Below are positions 57,567-64,000 of a stretch of DNA of 64,000 bases, in pieces. Made by a program: the position numbers and the translations under genes. The stretch spans positions 3,058,501 to 3,122,500 of the forward strand of contig CP131056.1 of NCBI GenBank assembly GCA_030657355.1, given 5' to 3'. The stretch comes from Radicibacter daui. Lineage in GTDB: Bacteria; Pseudomonadota; Alphaproteobacteria; Radicibacterales; Radicibacteraceae. Every line of letters starts with the position of its first letter. The stretch's first letter is position 1. The notes under the pieces were generated by a model. That model worked only from the letters and a program-made list of their open reading frames with translations, was not told the DNA's origin and did not search any database.

Positions 57567-57764
57567 TCAGCCTCCGAAACCGAGGATCTTGCCGATCGAG
57601 AAGCTCAGGACCGCATCGACCGCCAGAAAGAAGATCGACGCGGCGATCACGAAGCCAAACACCATCGCGGTCGAAACCAGGGTCTCCTTGCGGCTCGGCC
57701 AGGTGATACGCCGGCCTTCCTGCTTGACCTGATTGAAAAACTGCACCGGATTGAACTTCGCCAT
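57567..57764 (-). CDS. secE: Preprotein translocase subunit SecE
   Basis: This 65-residue single-helix subunit of SecYEG has an amphipathic segment with the motif [20 protein letters not shown], then one membrane helix (about 35-58). This is the short form usual in alphaproteobacteria. It lies between tRNA-Trp and nusG on one transcript. The 261-bp gap to the tRNA has no other gene. Confidence 0.98.
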   Translation of the reverse strand: MAKFNPVQFFNQVKQEGRRITWPSRKETLVSTAMVFGFVIAASIFFLAVDAVLSFSIGKILGFGG

Positions 57765-58025
57765 ATCTCTCGCCGTTCACGAGGGGAGCCTCTTTCGATA
57801 CCCCCAGCCACGCCTGAACCCGACCCAGAACCTTATTGGGACCCGAATCCCTGATCGCCTTGCCATCCGGCCGCCGGATCGCCCGCCTCAAGCCAATGGG
57901 CGCCCGTGCGCTACATCTCCCCTGCTCCCCACGAAGCTCGTGGAATATCAGGCAGATGGCGCTCCAGACGCCTCACCAGCCGGGCGAACCTTCACCACTT
58001 TTTCAGCACTTATTCCCGGTGCGGC

Positions 58026-58101
58026 TGGCAGGAGTGGAGGGTCTCGAACCCCCAGCCCCCGGTTTTGGAGACCGGTGCTCTACCAATTGAGCTACACTCC
58101 T
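58026..58101 (-). tRNA. trpT: tRNA-Trp (anticodon CCA)
   Basis: The minus strand reads AGGAGTG at the 5' end, a D-arm GTAGCTCAATTGGTAGAGC, an anticodon arm with CTCCAAA (anticodon CCA), a T-arm with GGTTCGAGACC, and CACTCCT-G-CCA at the 3' end, with CCA encoded. It is 76 nt long and lies upstream of secE, a common arrangement. Confidence 0.98.
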
Positions 58102-58203
58102 AGCCGCACGCCGGAAATCCCTGAAAAGACGGGAAAGTCTGGCGGCTATATGGCACCGGGCCGCGGCTCTCTTGTGGAGAACCAGCGGCCCGGAGCGGCG
58201 CGT

Positions 58204-58232
58204 GTTATGCGTCACATGATGGAGCTTGTCAA
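58204..58232 (-). promoter_or_regulatory. Promoter of the tRNA-Trp - secE - rpoBC transcript
   Basis: On the minus strand TTGACA (58232-58227) and CATAAC (58209-58204) are spaced by exactly 17 bp, about 100 bp upstream of the tRNA. The -35 is consensus and the -10 matches at four of six positions. A single promoter here could drive tRNA-Trp, secE, nusG and the ribosomal and polymerase genes. Confidence 0.75.
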
Positions 58233-58344
58233 CAGCCTGCGGCGCACAAAAGATGCGGCCTTGCCCTGCATCCGCAGCAAGCCTTGCCGGAGCCTGCCGC
58301 CTTGCGCAAAAAGGCCTCTTCATCCTGCGCCGGACCGAGGAAAT

Positions 58345-58941
58345 ATGCCAGAGCCCTGCCCCTTTCAGCCGCTGGAGACCAGCCGCCTTGTGCTGCGTCT
58401 CGCCTGCCCTGCCGATGCCGGCGAGATCGCCGCACTGGTCGATGGCGAGGTTGCCGCCATGACGGCCACGTGGTTTTCCCCGATGCCGGAGAAAGAGGTG
58501 CGCAACCGGCTTGAACGTGCGGAGGCTGACCTGCCGCAGGGCGGCGCGCTTTCCCTCGTCCCGGCCCTGAAGCAGGTGGAGAGCGGTCATCCGGCGGGCA
58601 GCATCGTCGGATGGGTCCGTATCGGCCCGGATCGGGAAAAGCCCGGCACCATCAGCCTCGGCTACTGGACGGGCGCGCCCTTCCGCCGCCGGGGTTATAT
58701 AGAAGAAGCTGTACGGGCCGCCCTGCCCGCGGCGGCCCGTCATTTCGGCACGGACCGCATCGAGGCCGGGGCGCTGCTGCGCAATCCCGCCTCACTCACC
58801 CTGCTCGGCAAACTGGGCATGGTGGCAACAGAAGAGCGCGCGAGTTATTCCAGCGCCCGTAACATCAGCGAGATCTGCCGCTTCTTTGAGTGGCGGCTGC
58901 CGGCAGAAGCTGCGGAAGCTCAGGCTGCGCGGCCGGCATAG
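58345..58941 (+). CDS. GNAT-family N-acetyltransferase
   Basis: This 198-residue protein begins MPEPCPFQPLETSRLVLRLA; the RimJ/RimL-type opening and the acetyl-CoA-binding region GAPFRRRGYIEEAVRAAL (the R/Q-x-x-G-x-G/A-like loop) support the call. The ATG at 58345 has GAGGAAAT just upstream; the longer open frame crosses the tRNA-Trp locus and is not coding. The substrate is unknown. Its 3' end overlaps the convergent HigA-like gene by 22 bp. Confidence 0.85.
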   Translation: MPEPCPFQPLETSRLVLRLACPADAGEIAALVDGEVAAMTATWFSPMPEKEVRNRLERAEADLPQGGALSLVPALKQVESGHPAGSIVGWVRIGPDREKPGTISLGYWTGAPFRRRGYIEEAVRAALPAAARHFGTDRIEAGALLRNPASLTLLGKLGMVATEERASYSSARNISEICRFFEWRLPAEAAEAQAARPA

Positions 58942-59246
58942 GCCGGCGCATAGGCAGCGGCATCGAAAGCCCGCTGGCTGTCGAGCCACACACGGGCACT
59001 GGAGCCGAAGAAATCGGCCAGCGCCAGCGCCACGTCGGACGTCACCGCCCGCTCGCCGCGCAGCAATGCCAGCACAAGATCGCTGGAAAGGCCACTCGAC
59101 CGGCTGAGTTCGGCAATGGTGGCGCCGGTATCGGCAAGCTTGCGGCCGAGGATTTCACCCGGATGCTCGAGGACGGCAGCCGGCGCCTCAAGGCCGGCAT
59201 CAGCACGGACCAGGGCATCGGAAGCAAAGGCAGCGAACGCGTTCAT
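58920..59246 (-). CDS. Orphan HigA-like XRE-family antitoxin
   Basis: The protein has about 108 residues. EHPGEILGRKLADTGATIAE begins the helix-turn-helix, followed by LSSDLVLALLRGERAVTSDV, ALALADFFGSSARVWLDSQ and a short Ala-rich tail. This is the VapI/HigA pattern. The ATG at 59246 is preferred; the frame is open to 59312. HigA partners normally follow a higB toxin gene, but none lies upstream (59313-59443 is empty) and the downstream neighbour is the convergent GNAT gene. It may be a domesticated regulator or an antitoxin that has outlived its toxin. Confidence 0.8.
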   Translation of the reverse strand: MNAFAAFASDALVRADAGLEAPAAVLEHPGEILGRKLADTGATIAELSRSSGLSSDLVLALLRGERAVTSDVALALADFFGSSARVWLDSQRAFDAAAYAPAYAGRAA

Positions 59247-59443
59247 CGTGGGCACCTCATCATCAAATCCATCGGCGGGGCCGCCGTAGCGGACAACCGC
59301 ACACAGGAGCAAACGCCCGGACGCCCGAAAAAGCTGCGAGCTTCTTCACGCCCGGGTGTGATTTTCTGTGAATTTGTTCTCTATTCGTTTCTATCGCGGC
59401 AAGCAAGTGCTCTTACGATCTGACCGGTGGATACCGTGCCGGC

Positions 59444-61279
59444 CTATTCGGCCGCCTGCTGCTCGCCTTCGCCGGCCTCCAGCTGGCGTTGCCAGAGCTC
59501 GGCATACTTTGCGCCGAGATCGAGCAGTTCGCCATGGGTGCCGCGCTCCACGATCACGCCGCCTTCCAGCACGATGATCTGGTCCGCCTCCACCACGGTG
59601 GACAGGCGGTGGGCGATCATCAGCGTGGTGCGCCCGCGCGAGACTTCGCGCAGGTTGGTCTGGATCTGCTTTTCGGTGTGGGTGTCGAGCGCGGAGGTCG
59701 CTTCATCGAACAGGATGATCGGCGGATCCTTGAGGATGGTGCGGGCGATCGCCACACGCTGCTTCTCACCGCCGGAAAGCTTGAGCCCGCGCTCGCCCAC
59801 CATGGTCTCGTAACCATCCGGCAGGCTCATGACGAAATCGTGGATATGGGCAAGCCGCGCCGCCGCCTCCACTTCCGCCCTCGTGGCCGAAGGGCGGCCA
59901 TAGGCGATGTTGTAATAGACGGTATCGTTGAAGAGTACGGTATCCTGCGGGACGATACCCAGCGAGCCGCGCAGGCTCTCCTGCGAAATGCCACGGATAT
60001 CCTGCCCGTCGACGGTGATGCGCCCGCCGGTTACGTCATAAAAGCGGAAAAGCAGCCGGCTGATGGTGGATTTGCCCGCCCCCGTCGGCCCGACGATGGC
60101 AACGCTGCCGCCCGCCGGCACAGTGAAGGACACGCCCTTGAGAATGGGGCGGCGGGCATCGTAGCCGAACTCCACCCCCTCGAAGGCAATGCTGCCGCCG
60201 GTCACCGCCAGGGCCGGGGCGCTGGCTACGTCCTGCACTTCCTGCTTCTGGTCCAGCAGCTCGAACATGTCGTCGATATCGACGAGCGCCTGCTTGATCT
60301 CGCGATAGACGAAGCCGAAGAAACCGAGCGGGCGATAGAGCTGCATCAGATAGCCCACCACCATCACCATGTCGCCGGAAGTGAGCGTGCCCCCGGCGAT
60401 CCCCCGCGCCGCCATCAGCATGACCACGGTGGTGCCGAGCGAGATGATGGCCGACTGGCCGATATTGAGCAGCGAGAGCGAGGTGAGCGACCGCACGGCC
60501 GCCTTTTCATAGGCCGCCAGCCCTTCGTCATAGCGCGCCACTTCATGGCGCTCGTTGCCGAAATACTTGACGGTCTCGAAGTTCAGCAGGCTGTCGATGG
60601 CCTTGGTGTTGGCCTTGCTGTCCTGCTCGTTCATCACCTTGCGGAACTGGAGCCGCCAGGCGGTTACGATGATCGTATAGGCGATATAGATCACAACGGT
60701 GCCAAGGGTCACCAGCGCAAAGGCGGCGTCCAGCAGACCCCACAGGACCACGGTGACAAGCGCGATCTCCGCCAGCGTCGGCAGGATATTGAAGAGCATG
60801 AAACGCAAGAGCGTATCGATGCCGCGCGTACCGCGCTCGATGGAGCGGGACAGCCCGCCGGTACGCCGGTCGAGATGGAAGCGCAGCGACAGGCGGTGCA
60901 GATGGGCAAAAACAGCAAGGCCGACACGGCGGATCGCCCGCTGCGCCACCTTGGCGAACACGGCATCGCGCAATTCGTTGAAGGCCAGCGAGCCGATATT
61001 GGCAAGGCCATAGGCCACGATGAGGCCGATGGGAATGACCGTCAGCGGCCCGGCATGGGGCGAGACCGCGTCGATGACCATCTTGTAGAGATAGGGCACA
61101 TAGACGCCGATGATCTTGCCGGCGATGAGAAAGCTCATGGCAATGACGACGCGCAGACGCATCTCGCGCTCGCCGCGCGGCCACAGATAGGGCATCAGGT
61201 TGCCCAGCGCCCCCAGCTCCAGCGCGGCCTCGCGCCTGCCATGCCCGTCATCGCCGCCGCGCATTCTCATGCCGCGCAT
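59444..61279 (-). CDS. Atm1-like ABC exporter (permease-ATPase fusion)
   Basis: The protein has about 611 residues, with six membrane helices (about 40-320) and an ATPase domain: Walker A GPTGAGKST, signature LSGGEKQRVAIART, Walker B IILFDEATSAL. The motifs NFETVKYFGNERHE and YREIKQALVDIDDMFELL are typical of the Atm1/HMT1 subgroup, which exports glutathione-linked sulfur or metal conjugates. Starts at 61366, 61327 or 61279 are possible; 61279 has GGGAG 9 nt upstream. It functions as a homodimer in the inner membrane. Confidence 0.93.
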   Translation of the reverse strand: MRGMRMRGGDDGHGRREAALELGALGNLMPYLWPRGEREMRLRVVIAMSFLIAGKIIGVYVPYLYKMVIDAVSPHAGPLTVIPIGLIVAYGLANIGSLAFNELRDAVFAKVAQRAIRRVGLAVFAHLHRLSLRFHLDRRTGGLSRSIERGTRGIDTLLRFMLFNILPTLAEIALVTVVLWGLLDAAFALVTLGTVVIYIAYTIIVTAWRLQFRKVMNEQDSKANTKAIDSLLNFETVKYFGNERHEVARYDEGLAAYEKAAVRSLTSLSLLNIGQSAIISLGTTVVMLMAARGIAGGTLTSGDMVMVVGYLMQLYRPLGFFGFVYREIKQALVDIDDMFELLDQKQEVQDVASAPALAVTGGSIAFEGVEFGYDARRPILKGVSFTVPAGGSVAIVGPTGAGKSTISRLLFRFYDVTGGRITVDGQDIRGISQESLRGSLGIVPQDTVLFNDTVYYNIAYGRPSATRAEVEAAARLAHIHDFVMSLPDGYETMVGERGLKLSGGEKQRVAIARTILKDPPIILFDEATSALDTHTEKQIQTNLREVSRGRTTLMIAHRLSTVVEADQIIVLEGGVIVERGTHGELLDLGAKYAELWQRQLEAGEGEQQAAE

Positions 61280-61452
61280 ATCGTGCCGCTCCCTGTCGCC
61301 GGCGCCCAAGGGCGCGGCTTTTATCATTGGCTGATCTTGTCTGCACCTAACGCATCGGGCCGGCATCCGGCAAGGAAGCGCGCCACAATCGGGTGTGATC
61401 CCGCTACGGCGGCGGGGCGTAAGGCAGAGGCGAGGACGAAGGCGGCAGCCGC

Positions 61453-61722
61453 CTACTTGTTGCCGTCGTTATACATCATGTGGCGCACGACCTTGGCGAG
61501 GCCGGCGATCTTGTCTTCATCGCTGAAGGCGCCTTCGATCATGTGCCGTGCGCGCTGCATGTTCAGGCTCTCGCCAACATTGCGGCTGGCCTTGTCGATG
61601 GCAAGCGCGGCTTCGGAGAGCGGCTCCGGCTCACTGGCGGCAGCGGCCTGCTTGACGCCGGCGCCGCGCTGCGCGGCCTTCAGTGCCTTTTTCTTGTCGT
61701 CCCCAGAGTTTCCAGCCGCCAT
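61453..61722 (-). CDS. Small conserved-looking helical protein, function unknown
   Basis: The gene encodes 89 residues. The N-terminal third is basic and low-complexity (KKKALKAAQRGAGVKQAAAA). The rest is predicted helical, with NVGESLNMQRARHMIEGAFS and a C-terminal AKVVRHMMYNDGNK. There is no membrane segment or metal motif. The ATG is preceded by AAGGC at 10 nt, a weak ribosome-binding site. It is upstream of and co-directional with the ABC exporter. I recognise no family. Confidence 0.65.
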   Translation of the reverse strand: MAAGNSGDDKKKALKAAQRGAGVKQAAAASEPEPLSEAALAIDKASRNVGESLNMQRARHMIEGAFSDEDKIAGLAKVVRHMMYNDGNK

Positions 61723-62019
61723 GACCCAAGCCTTTTCCAGAATTCGGGCAGCGCCCCTTATGAACCGTGCCAGATTCTACTTTAACCGCCGGACAAAGTC
61801 AGCCGGGGCTTCTGCGGCGGTAATCACCATGTCTCTCAACCCACCGGTGCTATGACAACTTACTTTCGGTTTGCCCTTCCGCGAATTGAATTGCTTTTGC
61901 CCCAGCTTTTGTGAAGAATTGTTAAAGTTACAGCAGGTATGCTGCTCGCAGGCCAAGCTGGCCGGAACCCGACCAATCGCGCCCATTACGGCCCACGACT
62001 ACTGACAGGCATCGCTGCC

Positions 62020-62325
62020 ATGGATGATATCTCCGCTTCCAGCAAATCCAGCATCATTCGCAACGTCACCGTTGCGGATCGTCGCACCAGCATTCGCATG
62101 GAGCCTGCCATGTGGGCAGCGCTTGAAGAGATCTGCCTGCGTGAAAACATGACGATCAACCAGATCTGTTCGCGCATCGACCGCCAGCGCGCCGACTCCG
62201 GTCTGACCGCTGCGGTTCGCCTCTTCATCCTCTCCTATTTCCGTTATCTGGCCCATCAGCGCGAGGGAGCGGCCCGCTCCAGCGCGACCCCCGTCAGCCG
62301 CGCTTTCGCCAGCGTCGGCGCCTGA
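62020..62325 (+). CDS. Ribbon-helix-helix protein (RHH_4-like)
   Basis: This protein of about 102 residues has the pattern SIIRNVTVADRRTSIRMEPA-MWAALEEICLRENMTINQIC, matching the alphaproteobacterial ribbon-helix-helix family 4. A beta strand with RTSIRME is followed by two helices. It probably binds DNA as a dimer; the target is unknown. The start is uncertain: the frame opens at an ATG at 61939, but neither ATG has a good ribosome-binding site. The upstream gap shows no other gene. Confidence 0.8.
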   Translation: MDDISASSKSSIIRNVTVADRRTSIRMEPAMWAALEEICLRENMTINQICSRIDRQRADSGLTAAVRLFILSYFRYLAHQREGAARSSATPVSRAFASVGA

Positions 62326-62337
62326 GGGAACAGCCAT

Positions 62338-62379
62338 CAAACAAAAAAGGGCCTCCCGGCGGGAGGCCCTTTTTTGTTT
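62338..62379. terminator. Bidirectional terminator
   Basis: AAACAAAAAAGGGCCTCCCG is followed by its complement, giving a stem with A-tract and T-tract on both sides. It lies between the convergent RHH gene (stop 62325) and the HAD gene (stop 62401), and should end both transcripts. Confidence 0.95.
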
Positions 62380-62400
62380 GGCTACCGAAAACCGGCGGCC

Positions 62401-63318
62401 TTACCAGATGAGGCCCGGCGCAACCCAGGTGGGCTTGGCGTGAGAGCCGGCGATAAGCCGGTCGAGTGCACTCGCCTCCGCCACCTCACCCCAGGCCAGT
62501 TCCAGTTCGCGCGCATGCAACCCACCGGTTACCAGCATGCTGTCGATGCCGGCGGCCTGCGCCCCGGCAATATCCGTGCGCAGGCTGTCGCCCACAGCCA
62601 GGATACGGCCCCGGGCCACGCCCTTCAGCAGGGCAAAGCAGCGCGTATAGACCCCCGCATGCGGTTTGCCATGATAGCGCACGGTTCCGCCCTGCTCTTC
62701 ATACCAGGCCGCCAGCGCCCCGGCGCACAGCACATGGCGCGGGCCCATCATCACGGTAAGGTCCGGGTTGGCGCAGATCATCGGCAGCTTGCGCTCAAGC
62801 CCTTCCTGCATCACCGGCAGATAACCGCTCATATCCTCGGTGAATTCATAGGGGCCGGTATTGATGATGACGTCTGCGTCTGCCAGCGAGGAGACCTCGT
62901 GGTGGTTCGGCAGGCCTTCCAGCACGTCGTCATCCTTCTCCGGCCCCAGATGATAAAGCCGGGGGCCAAGGCCGCGGTGCCAGTCGTCATCCGGGCTGGC
63001 GAGTGCCAGATGCGTCGCCTCGCCCGAGGTCATGACATGATCGTAGAGATCGCGGGTGATGCCGAGATCTTCCAGCTTGGCCACCGTGGCGCTCAGGCGG
63101 CGCGGTGCGTTGGAGAGCAGGCAGATGCGCTTTCCCTGTGCCTTCATCTCGCGCAGGCAGGTGATCACGCCGGGATAGGGGGCCATGCCGTCATGCAGCA
63201 CGCCCCACAGATCGAGGATGAAGCCGTCATAAAGCTCGGCGATGGTGCTGAGACCATCGATCATCGTGCTTTCGGCAATGGCCCGATGGCCGGTGGTCTC
63301 GGAGGGATCGGCACTCAC
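62401..63318 (-). CDS. HAD-superfamily hydrolase, NagD-like (TIGR01459-type)
   Basis: This 305-residue subclass IIA HAD phosphatase has motif I FILDLWGVLHDGMAPYPGV (the usual first catalytic Asp, with W in place of the second Asp region), motif II LLSNAPRR, and motif III/IV GDSLRTDIAGAQAAGI. The pattern DLWGVLHDG is typical of the alphaproteobacterial TIGR01459 group, of unknown substrate. It is cytoplasmic. The ATG at 63318 is used; a second ATG lies at 63264. Confidence 0.92.
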   Translation of the reverse strand: MSADPSETTGHRAIAESTMIDGLSTIAELYDGFILDLWGVLHDGMAPYPGVITCLREMKAQGKRICLLSNAPRRLSATVAKLEDLGITRDLYDHVMTSGEATHLALASPDDDWHRGLGPRLYHLGPEKDDDVLEGLPNHHEVSSLADADVIINTGPYEFTEDMSGYLPVMQEGLERKLPMICANPDLTVMMGPRHVLCAGALAAWYEEQGGTVRYHGKPHAGVYTRCFALLKGVARGRILAVGDSLRTDIAGAQAAGIDSMLVTGGLHARELELAWGEVAEASALDRLIAGSHAKPTWVAPGLIW

Positions 63319-63441
63319 GGTAGCGGCTGGCCTTCAGCTGGAAAGAAACTTTCAGGTGAAGGCCAGCCTATAGCGTGCCGGCGCCAGCAGTACCAAATCA
63401 AACTATCATGACAGGCATGCGCCCGCCGGACCGCCCCCGCC

Positions 63442-63951
63442 TCAGCCGAGCGGGCCGAGATAATCGCGCTTGCCGATCTGGACGCCCTGGTTGCGCAGGA
63501 TGTCGTAGGCGGTGGTGACGTGGAAATAGAAGTTGGGCAGGGCAAAGACGGTGAGATAACCGAGCCCTTCGAACTTCAGCTCGTTGGGGCCGACCTTGAG
63601 CACGATTTCGCGGGCTTCCGAGCCATCGATGGCGTCGCGGGACACGCTCTTGATGAAATCCTCGGTCTTCGCCACCCGCTCGCGCAGTTCGGCCACCGAA
63701 GTCTCGGTATCCGGCATGCTGGGCGGCTGCTGGCCGGACAGGCGGGCGATGGCGCCCTTGGAGGTATCGCTCACGGCCTGAATCTGGCGGGTGAAGGGGT
63801 GCATGTCGGGGGCAAGGCGCGCGCCGAGCAGATCGCCATGAGCAAGGCCCTTCTCCGCGCTGAAGGCATCCAGCTTGTCGAGCAGGTGATGCATGCGCCC
63901 GAGGCCGCGCAGGAAAACGGGTACGGAGACATCGTACATAGAGACGGGCAT
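63442..63951 (-). CDS. DUF1993-family protein
   Basis: This 169-residue protein begins MPVSMYDVSVPVFLRGLGRM and includes DMHPFTRQIQAVSDTSKGAI, then PNFYFHVTTAYDILRNQGVQ and GKRDYLGPLG at the C-terminus. These fit the DUF1993 (DinB-like helical) family, whose function is unknown. It is co-directional with the HAD gene, 123 bp upstream of it. The last 49 bp of the window hold no further feature. Confidence 0.9.
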   Translation of the reverse strand: MPVSMYDVSVPVFLRGLGRMHHLLDKLDAFSAEKGLAHGDLLGARLAPDMHPFTRQIQAVSDTSKGAIARLSGQQPPSMPDTETSVAELRERVAKTEDFIKSVSRDAIDGSEAREIVLKVGPNELKFEGLGYLTVFALPNFYFHVTTAYDILRNQGVQIGKRDYLGPLG

Positions 63952-64000
63952 GGTGGCTCTGGTTCCCTGAAAGCGGCGGCGGGCGGGATGCCCGGCCGGA

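Noticed and set aside
57733-58344. 204-codon upstream extension of the GNAT gene
   Set aside because: It would run across the secE start and the tRNA-Trp gene; the ATG at 58345 has its own ribosome-binding site and gives the normal family start.

Overview
The window is high-GC bacterial DNA that reads as an alphaproteobacterium. The evidence is an alphaproteobacterial-type secE-nusG-rplKAJL-rpoBC cluster and an rpsL-rpsG-fusA-tuf cluster, a tctCBA tripartite tricarboxylate transporter, a thiCOSGEFD thiamine operon under a TPP riboswitch, an Atm1-type ABC exporter, and small alphaproteobacterial families (RHH_4-like, TIGR01459-like HAD). I do not name a genus. I saw no rRNA, CRISPR array, transposase or integrase.

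Layout. 1-5.5 kb: the start of a GlxA-type regulator, a cysteine hydrolase, a SulP transporter, a cytoplasmic formylglycine-type sulfatase, and a divergent LysR regulator. 5.6-9.0 kb: tctA, tctB and tctC. A near-identical 46-bp element with an inverted repeat lies upstream of both the sulfatase/LysR gap and tctC, so these genes look like one regulon for a sulfated or sulfate-linked carboxylate. 9.1-13.8 kb: palindromic intergenic repeats, then the str operon (rpsL, rpsG, fusA, tuf; minus strand) with a clear promoter and terminator. 14.2-20.4 kb: the thiamine operon, with genes overlapping or nearly touching. 20.5-24.1 kb: fdhD and a YdeP-like molybdoenzyme, followed by a small AT-rich patch that holds a 57-codon membrane-protein ORF and is flanked by two copies of the fdhD 3' end. 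24.3-28.9 kb: a sugar isomerase/epimerase-like protein and a lipid-linked glycan module (GT39, DPM/GtrB-like GT2, LPTD-type flippase). 29.2-37.4 kb: a 1492-residue RTX protein with an apparently perfect 1059-bp tandem duplication, plus its type I secretion ABC transporter and adaptor. 37.9-42.0 kb: a chaperone-usher system with two spore-coat-U-domain subunits. 42.1-45.1 kb: a small protein, a soluble three-PAS chemoreceptor, and a truncated tandem duplicate of it. 45.2-58.2 kb: rpoC, rpoB, rplL, rplJ, rplA, rplK, nusG, secE and tRNA-Trp, all minus strand. 58.3-64 kb: a GNAT acetyltransferase, an orphan HigA-like antitoxin, an Atm1-like ABC exporter, two small proteins, a HAD phosphatase and a DUF1993 protein.

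The main structural point is that about 31.5 kb of thiamine, redox, glycan, secretion, adhesion and signalling genes sits between rpoC and rpsL, which usually lie close together in this class. tuf ends at a terminator, with no S10 operon after it. The most original signals are the paired LysR operators with similar leaders, the duplicated fdhD 3' end around a possibly frameshifted small membrane gene, the RTX duplication, the PAS-receptor duplication that copied a terminator, and a ThiF-rhodanese protein without its zinc cysteines.
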